Source: Oscillospiraceae bacterium
GTDB lineage: Bacteria > Bacillota > Clostridia > Oscillospirales > Oscillospiraceae
Length of the DNA stretch: 64,000 nt
Direction: 5' to 3'
Assembly: GCA_017519975.1 (NCBI GenBank)
Contig: JAFWRM010000001.1
Location: forward strand, 90,239 to 154,238
Each line of letters begins with the position of its first letter. The first letter of the stretch is position 1. Positions 1 through 10,149 of this stretch are shown one piece after another. A program made the translations under genes and the position numbers. The notes under the pieces are model-generated. The model was not told the DNA's origin and searched no databases. It was given only the letters and a program-made list of their open reading frames with translations.

Positions 1-678
1 TTCCCGCGCCCTTGCTGCGTATTTGGGGATACAGTGAGGATCCAGCGAGGCTTCAAAGGAATCATAGTCCTTCTTTACCGCCTTCAGGCTCTCATCATAA
101 CTCCAATAGACGTCTCTTTTTTTCGGTTCGACCAGCGATTCTTCGCACACGATCTCAAAACCGCCTTCGTCATCCGGCATCAGCTCAATGAAGGGTCCGG
201 CTCCGTATCGGATGGTGCCTCGAATCGCCGTGAACAGCATCCAGTAATTGCCGAACTGGATCTTCCAGGATCCGTCAAGCAGATCGACAGCGCTGCATTT
301 TCCACCCATCCCCATCGGCGGCGTAAGGCGGAGAGCGAGCCCGTCCGTGCTCTTACCCACGGCGTATCCGGGATCGCCGATGCAGAAGCTTACACTCCCC
401 TTGACGGATCTCAAAGTGATCTCATACGGCGTTGTATCGATCACACATTTCTGGGGCATTCCGTTATCGATCAGTTCCAGTCCAACCTGCCGGAATTTCA
501 CCGGTGACAGCACGGAATTGGCGTTCCTGTCCGTAGGTCTGATTCTTGCCGTACACAGCCATAGATGCGCGGAGGAATACTGATTGACTCCCCCGTTGTC
601 GTTTGCGAAAAACAGGTAGGAACCTCGCCTTGAGAATGGCATGTCCAAAGGTTCAACAAAAGTGTTTGGAACCAGCAT
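1..678 (-). CDS. Glycosidase-like protein, N-terminal part (cut by window edge)
   Basis: The frame is open to the left edge, so only the first 226 residues are visible. The ATG at 678 lies six bases after AGGAGG. It is the last visible gene of the minus-strand block and begins 37 bases after the duplicated MoaF-like gene, so it is probably co-transcribed. The visible part is beta-rich, has no signal peptide or membrane segment, and resembles in layout the N-terminal beta-domains of the two six-hairpin proteins at 2852-4642 and 4655-6145. A helical-barrel catalytic domain would be expected beyond the edge; that is inference. No catalytic residue can be assigned. The gene shares the lower G+C of this block. 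Confidence 0.6.
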   Translation of the reverse strand, partial: MLVPNTFVEPLDMPFSRRGSYLFFANDNGGVNQYSSAHLWLCTARIRPTDRNANSVLSPVKFRQVGLELIDNGMPQKCVIDTTPYEITLRSVKGSVSFCIGDPGYAVGKSTDGLALRLTPPMGMGGKCSAVDLLDGSWKIQFGNYWMLFTAIRGTIRYGAGPFIELMPDDEGGFEIVCEESLVEPKKRDVYWSYDESLKAVKKDYDSFEASLDPHCIPKYAARARE

Positions 679-715
679 TTTCTTCCTCCTTTTGGAATGT
701 ACAGATGTTTCCGGA

Positions 716-2521
716 TCAGAAGAGCGGATAGATCCCGCTCATGTCGTACCTGCCCGCGTCTCTCGCAAGAGCGCCCATCGTATCCAGAACGACAAATTCT
801 CCTGTTGGGACCACGCCGAAAGAGAATCCGCAGTCGTGCATCATCTTCAGATTCATCGCCGCGCAGCCCATGATCCCTTCCCATTTTTCTTCGACCCAGT
901 TCATGATATACACGTTATCACGAAGCTTTATGTACCAACACGGAGAACTCCATACGAAGCCCCCCGCCCTGTTTGCCGGAGATCCGGGAGCGCAGTTATT
1001 AAAGATCGTCCATGAGTATGAGTGCGGAGAATTATAGATGTGCTGTGACGTCATGAAGTCGGAATACGTCCACGTGAACGATCTTCCAAGCAGTTCTTTC
1101 GTGAACCCATGCCGCGTCATCCTGGGCGGAGTGAGTCCCTCCATGTCGATATAACCGAAATGATACGTCGGCGTGACGTCTCTCGTCTCATACTTGCCGC
1201 CGATCACGGCGTCGATGCAGGTCGCGCATCCGTTGGCAAAGTCAAGGGCAAGAATAAAGCATTTGGGCGGTCTGGAACCCGTTCTGAAATGGCCCAGTAT
1301 GACCAGGTCGTCGTCCAGCTGGGAAGACCGGTAGATTTCCTTATGCCAGGTCTCTTCACCTTCCATGCGATATTCAAGATCATGCACGCCTGTAAATGAA
1401 TACTCTATGGCAAATCCATTGTCGTCTCGGAAAAAGAGTTTCTTCCCGACACACTGAGTGCTCTCCTTCATGCGGTTGGCGGCCATCATGACGTGGTTTT
1501 TGGCAGGGTTGTAGATTGCAGCGTTATCCGCTGCAGCCATGATCTCATCCAGGGTGAGCGCTTTCGCCATGATGCTTGGACGATACGTACACCGCGCGCC
1601 TTTGACCGAATAGTCCATCCTCTTGGTGACGGTCTCCGCGTATTCCCGCCCTTTGTCGTTGAAATCATAGAAAGTAGCGGTCTGTCCCAGACACCGGCCG
1701 TCCGCCCTGTACATGAAATACTCAAATTCATTCTGCTCATCGATTCCCATGGAAACGCCGATCTTCCTGGAATTCACCACGTCGATAACGTCAACGACCA
1801 GGCGGCCGGAGAACTCCACTTCCCCTCTGGAGTAGATGAAATACTGATCGTCTATCTGAAGATTATCGGACGGGAAGGTCAGAACGTCGTCGCCATCCGG
1901 CGTGTTTACTTCGACCAGAGTCGAGAAAATGTTTGTCGTATACGTGACGATATGTTCGCGCCCTCTGTCGTCCTTCCAATCGATCATTCGGTTATCCAGC
2001 CGAAGCGTCAGGTGGTCGCGTGTCTCCGGCGGCTCTTCGCCTTCTTTTTCAAGGTAGCCGTAATAGAACTGCCTTTGGACTTCACGATTGATATACGGCT
2101 TGATGTTATTCGCGTCGAATACCGAATACGTAGGATTTCTCGGGTCAAAGGCGGTCCCTTCGTAGTCGATAAACCACATTTCCAGCACCGTCACGACGGA
2201 GGTCTCCCAATTGATGATCACATTATACCCGTACTTCTTTCCCGGGAGCATATGGGTGAACAATGTGATCGGGCCAAGATCCATAGCGCCGTACCGGCAC
2301 TCTACGGCACTGCCGCCGTTCTCCCTTACAGTCAGCGCGGTATCGGAAATGAATTCGTACTCCAGCTCCGGGCCGGCCACGGGCTTCTCGTCAAGAACGA
2401 TCTTCAGTTTCTGACCGTCCAAAGTACCGCTCATCGGCGTGAGGCTCGTCGGAGCCGGACATTTGCCTATCCGCTCTTCGACCTGTTCCTTGTTGAGATT
2501 GGCATAATCGATCCTAAACAT
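716..2521 (-). CDS. Duplicated MoaF-like (calycin-type) protein, 601 aa
   Basis: Two homologous halves (about 1-300 and 330-601), each looking like an N- plus C-terminal MoaF-type beta-barrel pair. The clearest signature is in the second half: RHGFTKELLGR, W-x-YS, then HIYNSPHSYSW and a run of Trp/Tyr residues (about residues 470-515); the same R/HG-x-T-x-x-x-x-G pattern recurs in the protein at 12052. MoaF is a Pfam name with poorly known function; calycin-type barrels bind small hydrophobic or aromatic ligands, so ligand binding or a small-molecule reaction is a guess. Start ATG at 2521 follows AAAGGAGGA. The gene has its own promoter and operator (2616-2661), the same operator that controls the head of the whole block, which ties its role to the transporter genes. 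No signal peptide: cytoplasmic. Confidence 0.65.
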   Translation of the reverse strand: MFRIDYANLNKEQVEERIGKCPAPTSLTPMSGTLDGQKLKIVLDEKPVAGPELEYEFISDTALTVRENGGSAVECRYGAMDLGPITLFTHMLPGKKYGYNVIINWETSVVTVLEMWFIDYEGTAFDPRNPTYSVFDANNIKPYINREVQRQFYYGYLEKEGEEPPETRDHLTLRLDNRMIDWKDDRGREHIVTYTTNIFSTLVEVNTPDGDDVLTFPSDNLQIDDQYFIYSRGEVEFSGRLVVDVIDVVNSRKIGVSMGIDEQNEFEYFMYRADGRCLGQTATFYDFNDKGREYAETVTKRMDYSVKGARCTYRPSIMAKALTLDEIMAAADNAAIYNPAKNHVMMAANRMKESTQCVGKKLFFRDDNGFAIEYSFTGVHDLEYRMEGEETWHKEIYRSSQLDDDLVILGHFRTGSRPPKCFILALDFANGCATCIDAVIGGKYETRDVTPTYHFGYIDMEGLTPPRMTRHGFTKELLGRSFTWTYSDFMTSQHIYNSPHSYSWTIFNNCAPGSPANRAGGFVWSSPCWYIKLRDNVYIMNWVEEKWEGIMGCAAMNLKMMHDCGFSFGVVPTGEFVVLDTMGALARDAGRYDMSGIYPLF

Positions 2522-2615
2522 AGTTCCTCCTTTTCAGTTCGTAGCTTCAACCGTCCTCATCCGTCGGCCGCTAAGTTCCTGCCCTGGGCGACAGAGCAGG
2601 AACCACATCCGGCCA

Positions 2616-2661
2616 CAGTACACCTGTATAGTATTACAGTATCTGTTTGTCCTTCCGTCGA
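2616..2661 (-). promoter_or_regulatory. Promoter with operator for the duplicated MoaF-like gene
   Basis: Read on the minus strand: -35 TCGACG (2656-2661, 4/6), 17-base spacer, -10 TGTAAT (2633-2638, 5/6), then directly the 17-mer ACTATACAGGTGTACTG (2616-2632) with the dyad TACA-GG-TGTA. The same 17-mer, at the same distance from -10, occurs at 13902-13931. A repressor bound here would cover the transcription start. The size and symmetry would suit a GntR-type protein, but no such gene is in the window. The rest of the 330-base gap 2522-2851 shows no gene; transcription from upstream genes may also run through. Confidence 0.65.
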
Positions 2662-2851
2662 TAATCTATCCGGCAACCCTCTTCTGGTTTTTGTTGATTG
2701 TTACGAACTAGAACAGCGCTTGATTTGTACATCTGTATTGGTTCCTCTAACACTGCGCTCTCCATCCCACGTTCCGGATTCTCCAACGGATGACTGTTGA
2801 TCCGGCAGGACTGATCGACGGATCTTCGATGGTTCTGCCCATGCGTTCTGA

Positions 2852-4642
2852 TCATTTGCCGATGATACCCGTCACCATTGTCAGGAAACAGTTGGCGCTC
2901 CATGAACTCCATGCCCATCCGTCTGCGGGCTGAGGCGGGATCTGCTGGTCGGCCTTTGCCCCATTGTATTTATAATAGTTATACGGAGCGTAACCAAGTA
3001 TGATGCCCTCTCGGTTCGTATGATCGCAGTATCTGCGTGCGATGATCTCCGCTTCTTTCTGTTTGCCTGCAGCTTGCAGCCCCACACTCAGGATCATGTT
3101 CATAGGCCCGACGACGCGTCCGCAGACAAAGGAGATTCCATAAGTCGCAAGTTCGCTGTTGACGTTCTCAGAAGCAAGTCCAATGTCTGTCAGCCATTGA
3201 TCCTCCTGCGTGAGTTTTTCTGCAATCGTGTCGATAATGTGCTGCGGCAGTCGCTTGCCCAGTATGATCGGCTGATAGCAGGCCAGGCTCATGGAATCGA
3301 CAGGTTTTCCCTTGACCTTTGCCACGAATTTTTCTCCGTCCCAGAACTCGTTGACAAGAATATCGGTCAGCTTTTCGGCGCGCTTCATCCATTGATCATG
3401 GTCACTGAGCCTGCCGGTCTTTCTCGCAAGTACGGCGACCGCTTCCATCAGCAGGATCAGGAAAGCCATCGAATTCGGTTCGACCGTTGGGAATCCGTCG
3501 CGGAAGATCGAAGCGTCATCCCATCCGGACTCGTGCGGACTCAGAAGGGCGATCGTGTCGTCGCCGCGGCCGGAACCACGGTATCTGACCCAGTATTCGA
3601 TCCAGGCAGCCATCTTGGGATACATGCGTTCCGCTTCTTCCGGGGTGATGAAGTCATCGCCGATATTGCGGAAAATGTAATCCAGTGCAAAACCCTGGAA
3701 CGCGGGCTGCATTCCGCCCATTGGGAATGTGCTGTAAGTGATCATATTGGGAACACGTCCCGTAATCTCGTCCTGATACAGGAACATGACACAGATCAGC
3801 CGCCATGCTTCCTGTGGATCCGCGAGCATCGGCATTGCGTTATAGCTCTGCTGCCAAGGGGCTGCGGCACAGGACCACGTGTTCTGAAAAAGAATATGAG
3901 AATCCTTGAACGTGCCGATGGCTTTCGTCTTACAGCTCCAGATCAGCCATTCGGCGTATTTTGCCATCTCCTCATATCCGGGAGCGGGAGCGTTGTATTT
4001 CTTTCTGAACTGTTCGAAATCCTGGCGGTTGTTTTCGACCAGTTCATCAAAGTCTTCATAGTCTCCGAAGGGAAGGATGGCGTCACGGTAATCATGTATT
4101 GCCGCTTCAAACGTCTGAGTCAGCGTATCCGGCATGAATTCGATTCGGACGAAAGAATACTCATTTCTGTCATAGTCGAACGGAGCCGCTACACTGTAGC
4201 TGCCGGCAAGTGCCTTGAAAAACAGCTTGCCGAATTTTCCGAACTCACCTTCCCAGCCGCTTCCGTCAGCCTTGGCATAGATCCCGCGGCAGGCACGGGC
4301 GCCGTTCCCGGATGCGGAACGGAGTTCCAATCGGAGGCCGGCGTTGATCCCCCGGATTCGAATATGAGAACGATCGGTGAGCGCGATCTCGACCTCGGCG
4401 TCCTTTCCGGCGGAAAGCTTGACCGATCCCGCATCCGCAAAATACGTATACCTGACCGGCGCGCCGTTGACCGTCAGCAGCAGGTCGAATGCAAAGTCTG
4501 TTATATTCAGAGACGTCCCCGTCCAGTTATTGCTCAAACGTAAAATGCCGTGCCTATAATAGTCTTCGAAAATATACGCATTCGAGGCATTGCGCGCGAA
4601 CGACGCGCGTACCAGATTGAAACGCTCATAGGTACCAAACAT
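2852..4642 (-). CDS. Six-hairpin glycosidase-like protein, 596 aa
   Basis: An N-terminal beta-domain (about 1-210) is followed by an all-helical (alpha/alpha)6-type domain (about 225-596). Recognisable stretches of the MGH1/GH63-like clan are W-S-C (243-ish), the NAMPMLADP segment, a region rich in acids after GRGDD, LSPHESGWDD, and WSSWSANCFL near the end. The ESGWDD acids are candidate catalytic residues. No signal peptide, so it would act on a sugar conjugate taken up by the cell. ATG at 4642 follows AAAGGAGGA; it starts 12 bases after the stop of the related gene at 4655. It lies downstream of a complete ABC importer in one block, so glycoside or glycoconjugate catabolism is plausible, but the substrate is unknown. 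Confidence 0.65.
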   Translation of the reverse strand: MFGTYERFNLVRASFARNASNAYIFEDYYRHGILRLSNNWTGTSLNITDFAFDLLLTVNGAPVRYTYFADAGSVKLSAGKDAEVEIALTDRSHIRIRGINAGLRLELRSASGNGARACRGIYAKADGSGWEGEFGKFGKLFFKALAGSYSVAAPFDYDRNEYSFVRIEFMPDTLTQTFEAAIHDYRDAILPFGDYEDFDELVENNRQDFEQFRKKYNAPAPGYEEMAKYAEWLIWSCKTKAIGTFKDSHILFQNTWSCAAAPWQQSYNAMPMLADPQEAWRLICVMFLYQDEITGRVPNMITYSTFPMGGMQPAFQGFALDYIFRNIGDDFITPEEAERMYPKMAAWIEYWVRYRGSGRGDDTIALLSPHESGWDDASIFRDGFPTVEPNSMAFLILLMEAVAVLARKTGRLSDHDQWMKRAEKLTDILVNEFWDGEKFVAKVKGKPVDSMSLACYQPIILGKRLPQHIIDTIAEKLTQEDQWLTDIGLASENVNSELATYGISFVCGRVVGPMNMILSVGLQAAGKQKEAEIIARRYCDHTNREGIILGYAPYNYYKYNGAKADQQIPPQPADGWAWSSWSANCFLTMVTGIIGK

Positions 4643-4654
4643 AGCCGTCCTCCT

Positions 4655-6145
4655 TTACAGAACCTTGTGCGCCAGAGCCAGCAGGGACGCGCCATAGAAC
4701 GGACTCTCTACCATGCCTGAACGAAGCGCTTCCAGCGCTTTCGTAGTAATTGCTATCGCCTTCTCCCGCTCTCCGGCGTCATATAAGCCGGCAACAACCA
4801 GTAACCCCTCTTCATCCCCGACATCATCAACGGGGATCATGCTGATTATATCCGCAGGAAGCCGGCTGCCCAGGATCAGGGGAACGGCCGACAGCTTTTT
4901 ATCCGAGTCGGAGAGGTCTCCCGTATACGCGTTCTTCCCGACGAACCCATCGCCGTTCCAAAGCTCATAAACGAGTCGTTTCAGCAACGCTTCGGCGTGT
5001 GCCGCCCATTTCTGTCCCACACCGTCGTCGTATTCCATGTTTGCGAGTTTCCCGAGAACTTCGCTCACAATGATCAGATAGGCGTTCAGATCCGGAGCAA
5101 GTACGGGCTCTCCCACCTTGAAATACTCGGGAGATCTCTCCTGGCCGCTCTCGAACCGGTAGGCATAGAAGCTCAGTCCGTCTTTGTCAACCGTACGCTC
5201 GTTGATCCAGTAGCGGGCCAGTTTCTCCAAGGCCTCATACGCTCTGTAGATCTCCCCGCGCGAATCGTTGAGCAGCCCCTCGTCGATAAGGCGTTTGACG
5301 GCAACGCCTATGATCGGCTCTGCCGGACAAGAAAGGATCATGTCCAGTGCCTTTACCGGATCCTTGAACGCCATAGACGCGATCGACATCAGTCTTGCGT
5401 TGGCTACCGTGGAATTGTATTTGCTCTTTACGATGACCTTCCTGCCATCTTCAAACGTTCTGTGTCCCAGCCATAGCGGATAAGCGATCTTCTCCTTTAC
5501 GTCGTTCCACTCCTCCGGAACGTCAACCAGGGAATCGACGAACGCCTTGAATTCCGCCTCGTTCTCCGCGGCGCATTCCTCGAGCGTCTTTGTGATCTCA
5601 GGTATGGGCGTGTCACTGGGCAGATCATATACGTAAAGCTCGATCTGTCCGTCTTCAGGGGTGACTTCGTACACCGGCGTAACGGAATGGAATTTGGCCC
5701 GTTCCCAGGTATCGTCAAAAGTGTACGTCCCTTGTTTTGCTACAATAAAATACGTAACCGCACCGATGCTGATCTTTACCCCTTCTTCCGCATTCAGCGT
5801 GGTCGCGAAAGAAGCCGTCTCCACTCCGTTCAGCCGAAGAGAAGCGTTTCCGGTAATACGTATGGCCTGTGTCTGACTGTCTATGGCCAGCTTGTATTTC
5901 GCTCCGTTTTTCGTCGAAACTTCCAAAAGCGCTTCCGTCGCCGTGTAGTCATACGGCACGAGCTCTCCGTTTTCCAGCGGTTCGAAACGAAGCGACCCAG
6001 GCAATCTGCTCATTCCCATTGTCAGGAATCCGCCGACTGCTACCGGCATCATCGCAAGCCACAGTTCCCCCTCGTGGTCGATGATGATATGTCTGCATTC
6101 CTTATGACCAAATCCATACAACGGCATTGTTGATTTTATATCCAC
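4655..6145 (-). CDS. Second six-hairpin glycosidase-like protein, 496 aa, GTG start
   Basis: Same architecture as its neighbour: beta-domain (1-190) then a helical barrel (about 200-496). It ends with ESPFYGASLLALAHKVL, a helix typical of the last hairpin of the fold. The open frame extends to 6208, but the best start is GTG at 6145, eight bases after AAAGGAG; ATG at 6127 is the alternative. The barrel is shorter than in the 596-residue neighbour and I cannot see an equivalent of its ESGWDD motif, so this one may be a partner subunit or have another specificity. Cytoplasmic. Its mRNA is separated from that of the binding protein by a hairpin at 6332-6365. Confidence 0.6.
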   Translation of the reverse strand: MDIKSTMPLYGFGHKECRHIIIDHEGELWLAMMPVAVGGFLTMGMSRLPGSLRFEPLENGELVPYDYTATEALLEVSTKNGAKYKLAIDSQTQAIRITGNASLRLNGVETASFATTLNAEEGVKISIGAVTYFIVAKQGTYTFDDTWERAKFHSVTPVYEVTPEDGQIELYVYDLPSDTPIPEITKTLEECAAENEAEFKAFVDSLVDVPEEWNDVKEKIAYPLWLGHRTFEDGRKVIVKSKYNSTVANARLMSIASMAFKDPVKALDMILSCPAEPIIGVAVKRLIDEGLLNDSRGEIYRAYEALEKLARYWINERTVDKDGLSFYAYRFESGQERSPEYFKVGEPVLAPDLNAYLIIVSEVLGKLANMEYDDGVGQKWAAHAEALLKRLVYELWNGDGFVGKNAYTGDLSDSDKKLSAVPLILGSRLPADIISMIPVDDVGDEEGLLVVAGLYDAGEREKAIAITTKALEALRSGMVESPFYGASLLALAHKVL

Positions 6146-6331
6146 CTGGTGTGCTCCTTTCAAAGAGATCGCGCAGTTTGAGAATCCGGCAAAAAGCCTT
6201 ATGATCACTTCCGGCAGTCATGGAGCATACTCCGTTTCCCACGTTGGCAGAACCTGCGTCTGTCGATGTGCCGATAAGGACGATCTGCTCAACGCTGCCC
6301 TGGTTCTCAAACTGCAACACACGTCATTATG

Positions 6332-6365
6332 TTTACTCCACTGGCCGTTGGGCCAGTGGAGTAAA
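6332..6365. repeat. Perfect 15-bp inverted repeat between binding protein and glycosidase genes
   Basis: Arms 6332-6346 (TTTACTCCACTGGCC) and 6351-6365 are exact complements with a four-base loop. There is no U-run after it on the minus strand, so it is not a classic terminator. A stable hairpin after the gene of a binding lipoprotein often protects its mRNA and dampens readthrough, giving more binding protein than the flanking products; that role is inferred. The rest of 6146-6404 has no convincing gene. Confidence 0.7.
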
Positions 6366-6404
6366 TATATCCGCTCAGTTTCTTCTTTTCACTTGCCGAA
6401 TGGC

Positions 6405-8075
6405 TTATTTGGTCCAGTACATATTTTGGTAATCGATATGGCCCATGCGCATCATCTGGAAGCCCGCAAGGTCCTTATTGACTGCCCACTCGGCAACTGT
6501 ATCGACGAGAGAGAACCAAAGCATGGCATCGGTCTGAATCTTATTCAGTTCAATGTAGTATGCCTTATACTCTTCCGGAGTCATCAGGTGATTGATGATA
6601 TCACAAATGGAGGCGAATCTCTCTTTGCCTTCAAACTCGGATCTCGTGAAAGCACCGCCCATGTGCGTCCTGTACCATGCTGCATAGCTCTGGCCGCAGG
6701 TCATGGCCTGGGAACCTGTGAAGTCGACGAGCATGTCGCCGCAGGCGCTGGAATCGAACGCGATGGCAAGCCAGGAGCCGGCGTCGTAGTTTCTGATATC
6801 TACGTTGATGCCGATGGCGTTGAGGTCAGTCTGAATGCACTCCGCGACCGTCACGTCGAGGGCGGAACCGTTGGTGGAGATAGAGACCGTCTTACCGATC
6901 AGGCCGCACTTCTCCGCCAGAGCCTTTGCCCCTTCCGGATCATAACCTGTTCCATACACGCCGTAGCCAGCCATCTCCTGGGGGAAGTCAATATGCTTCG
7001 CCGAAATGGCGGCAACGGAAACCTGGCCCTTTCCTCCATAGCAGATATCGTTAATGGCCTCTCTGTCGATGGCCATGGCGATCGCAGTACGCGCTTCAGG
7101 CGTATTGAGAACTTCGGATTTCTCGGTGTTGAAGTACAGTGTCTTGGCAAAAGCATTGGAAGCAGGCATATCGACAATGTCGTACGTACCGGTATCGGCG
7201 ACATAATCAGCATCCTGGAAAGGCACCTGACAAAGGTCAACAGTGTCTGTTACAAGAGCGTTTGTCTTCTGGGAAGCTTCCGTGATATAGGTAAAGTTGA
7301 TGTACTTACAGCCGTTGCACTCACCCCAGTATTCACCATCGGGCTTCTTCTCAAACTTGATGTGGCTGTTAGTCACATAATCTACAAGGTTGTAGGGGCC
7401 GGTACCGATAGGTGTTGTCATGATGGAAGTCTGATCGAAGCTTTCCTTGTCAAGGATCTGCATTGTAGTAATGGACGTATCATAAATGAGGTCAAATTCG
7501 GAGAACGTCAACTTAACGGTGTACTCATCAAGCGCTACGCATTCTTCCATCTTCGGGAAGTACGCAGGTTCACCTTCTCTGTTCTGGGCCTTGTCAATAG
7601 TGAATACAACGTCATCCGCGTTCATGGGATTTCCATTGGAGAACTTGACACCCTCTCGAAGGTGTATGATCCATGTTTTGCCTTCGTCTTCAAATTCAAC
7701 TTCGGTGCACAGCTTGTATACACGTTCACCTGCCTGATTCCAGTCCCAGAGGGGATCATAACAGAGCATCACCGCAGCAAGGCTATCGTTGCCGAGAAGC
7801 AGCAGGGGATAAAGGGTCCCCTTATCCGAAGTATACACACAGTTCAGTGTGTCTCTGGCGTTGACGACTTCGCCGCTTGGCTCCGCGTCTCCACCGGGAG
7901 TCGTGTCATCACTCGGAGTTTTGTCGCCGCCGCTCGGCGTCGTATCGCTGCTCGGCGTCGTATCGCTGCTCGGCGTCGTGTCCTTACCCGCTCCGCCGTC
8001 GTTTCCTTTCTGTCCACAGGCCGCGAAAGACGCAACCATCAGCACAGCAAGAAGTAGTGCCAAAAACTTTTTCAT
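6405..8075 (-). CDS. ABC transporter substrate-binding lipoprotein, family 5 (Dpp/Opp type), 556 aa
   Basis: Signal peptide MKKFLALLLAVLMVASFAAC with lipobox FAAC; the lipid-modified cysteine is Cys20. A linker of repeated DTTPSS-like units (about 30-65) leads to a family 5 solute-binding fold with the usual landmarks: GTGPYNLVDYV (about 220), SEVLNTPEARTAIAMAID-type helix (about 325) and GYDPEGAKALAEKCG (about 380). It would sit on the outer face of the membrane and feed the permease pair encoded upstream in the same block (11022-12011 and 10150-11019). Family 5 members bind peptides, nickel, opines or oligosaccharides; neighbouring glycosidase-like genes favour a glycoside or conjugate, but this is inference. 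ATG at 8075 follows AGGAGGATTACA. Confidence 0.92.
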   Translation of the reverse strand: MKKFLALLLAVLMVASFAACGQKGNDGGAGKDTTPSSDTTPSSDTTPSGGDKTPSDDTTPGGDAEPSGEVVNARDTLNCVYTSDKGTLYPLLLLGNDSLAAVMLCYDPLWDWNQAGERVYKLCTEVEFEDEGKTWIIHLREGVKFSNGNPMNADDVVFTIDKAQNREGEPAYFPKMEECVALDEYTVKLTFSEFDLIYDTSITTMQILDKESFDQTSIMTTPIGTGPYNLVDYVTNSHIKFEKKPDGEYWGECNGCKYINFTYITEASQKTNALVTDTVDLCQVPFQDADYVADTGTYDIVDMPASNAFAKTLYFNTEKSEVLNTPEARTAIAMAIDREAINDICYGGKGQVSVAAISAKHIDFPQEMAGYGVYGTGYDPEGAKALAEKCGLIGKTVSISTNGSALDVTVAECIQTDLNAIGINVDIRNYDAGSWLAIAFDSSACGDMLVDFTGSQAMTCGQSYAAWYRTHMGGAFTRSEFEGKERFASICDIINHLMTPEEYKAYYIELNKIQTDAMLWFSLVDTVAEWAVNKDLAGFQMMRMGHIDYQNMYWTK

Positions 8076-8190
8076 TGTAATCCTCCTAATCGTTATTAAG
8101 TCTACAATTATTCTTCCGGCTCGACGTGCAGTCTGTTGTCCCGTATTCCCCCTTTCACGTGCGGATCCTTTATTGCTGCCTGTTCATTGT

Positions 8191-9162
<972 letters not shown>

Positions 9163-9165
9163 GGC

Positions 9166-10137
9166 TTACTGTCCTCCCTTCGCATGAAAACACTTGACAA
9201 AATGACCGGGTGAAAGCTCTGTCGCTTCCGGTTTTTCTTTCGTGCATCTTTCGCTCGCAACGGGACACCTTTCCGCGAAAGGACATCCCTCAGGAAGATT
9301 TGAAGGGTCAGGCATGAGACCGTTGATGGGCTTCAGCCTGCGTTCTTTTGAGTTGAGCCTTGGAAGCGATCCGAAAAGGCCGACCGTATACGGATGGGCC
9401 GTATGATCGTAAATGTCCTCCACGGATCCGTACTCGATGATGTCCCCCGCATAAACGACGGCGACGGATTCACAGAATCCGGCCACGACGCCAAGGTCGT
9501 GGGTGATCAGCACCACGGAAGTCCCCAGCCGTTCCTTCAGCGTCTGGATCATCTCCAGCACCTGGGCCTGGATGGTCACGTCCAGCGCCGTTGTCGGTTC
9601 GTCCGCCAGCAGCAGCTCCGGGTTGCAGGCCAGCGCTATAGCGATGACCACACGCTGCTTCATCCCGCCGGAAAATTGATGCGGATATTCGTTAAAACGG
9701 TCCGAGGAGATACCGACCATCTCCAGCATGTCACAGGCGCGTTTCTCAGCCTCTGCCTGTGAACACTTGTTGTGGATGCGTACGGTCTCAGCGATCTGGA
9801 AGCCCACAGTCTCAACCGGGTTGAGAGAAGTCATGGGGTCCTGAAAGATCATGGCGATCTGGTTGCCGCGGATCGCGCGCATTTCCTTTTCGGAGAGTTT
9901 GAGCAGATCCTGCCCTTTAAAATAGATCTCTCCGCCACAGAGTTTTGCCGGGGGTGTCTGGAGAATACGGAGAATCGAACGCGCGATCGTCGTCTTTCCG
10001 GCACCGGTCTCGCCCACAAGGCCGATGGTTTCCCCCTTCCTCACGGATAGATTCACTCCGTTGGCCGCGTGGATGACGGCCTCATCCGTATGGTACTCAA
10101 CGACCAGGTCTTTAATATCAAGAATAACTTCATCCAT
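9166..10137 (-). CDS. Dpp/Opp-type ABC transporter ATP-binding protein (D subunit), 323 aa
   Basis: Walker A GETGAGKTT (about 40), FQDPMTSLNP, signature FSGGMKQRVVIAIAL, Walker B LLLADEPTTALD, H-loop ITHDLGVV, then the OppD C-terminal region with GCPFAERC. Acts with the F subunit at the inner face of the membrane. ATG at 10137 follows AAGGGGGAT. Twelve bases separate it from the C permease gene. Confidence 0.94.
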   Translation of the reverse strand: MDEVILDIKDLVVEYHTDEAVIHAANGVNLSVRKGETIGLVGETGAGKTTIARSILRILQTPPAKLCGGEIYFKGQDLLKLSEKEMRAIRGNQIAMIFQDPMTSLNPVETVGFQIAETVRIHNKCSQAEAEKRACDMLEMVGISSDRFNEYPHQFSGGMKQRVVIAIALACNPELLLADEPTTALDVTIQAQVLEMIQTLKERLGTSVVLITHDLGVVAGFCESVAVVYAGDIIEYGSVEDIYDHTAHPYTVGLFGSLPRLNSKERRLKPINGLMPDPSNLPEGCPFAERCPVASERCTKEKPEATELSPGHFVKCFHAKGGQ

Positions 10138-10149
10138 AGCAGATCCCCC

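Noticed and set aside
716..2521. A role in molybdenum cofactor synthesis for the MoaF-like genes
   Set aside because: No moa, mob or moe gene is in the window; the family name is historical and the context is transport and glycosidases.
6102..6320. Small minus-strand frame between the binding protein and the glycosidase-like gene
   Set aside because: No ribosome site, starts at GTG/TTG only, and overlaps the better supported GTG start at 6145.
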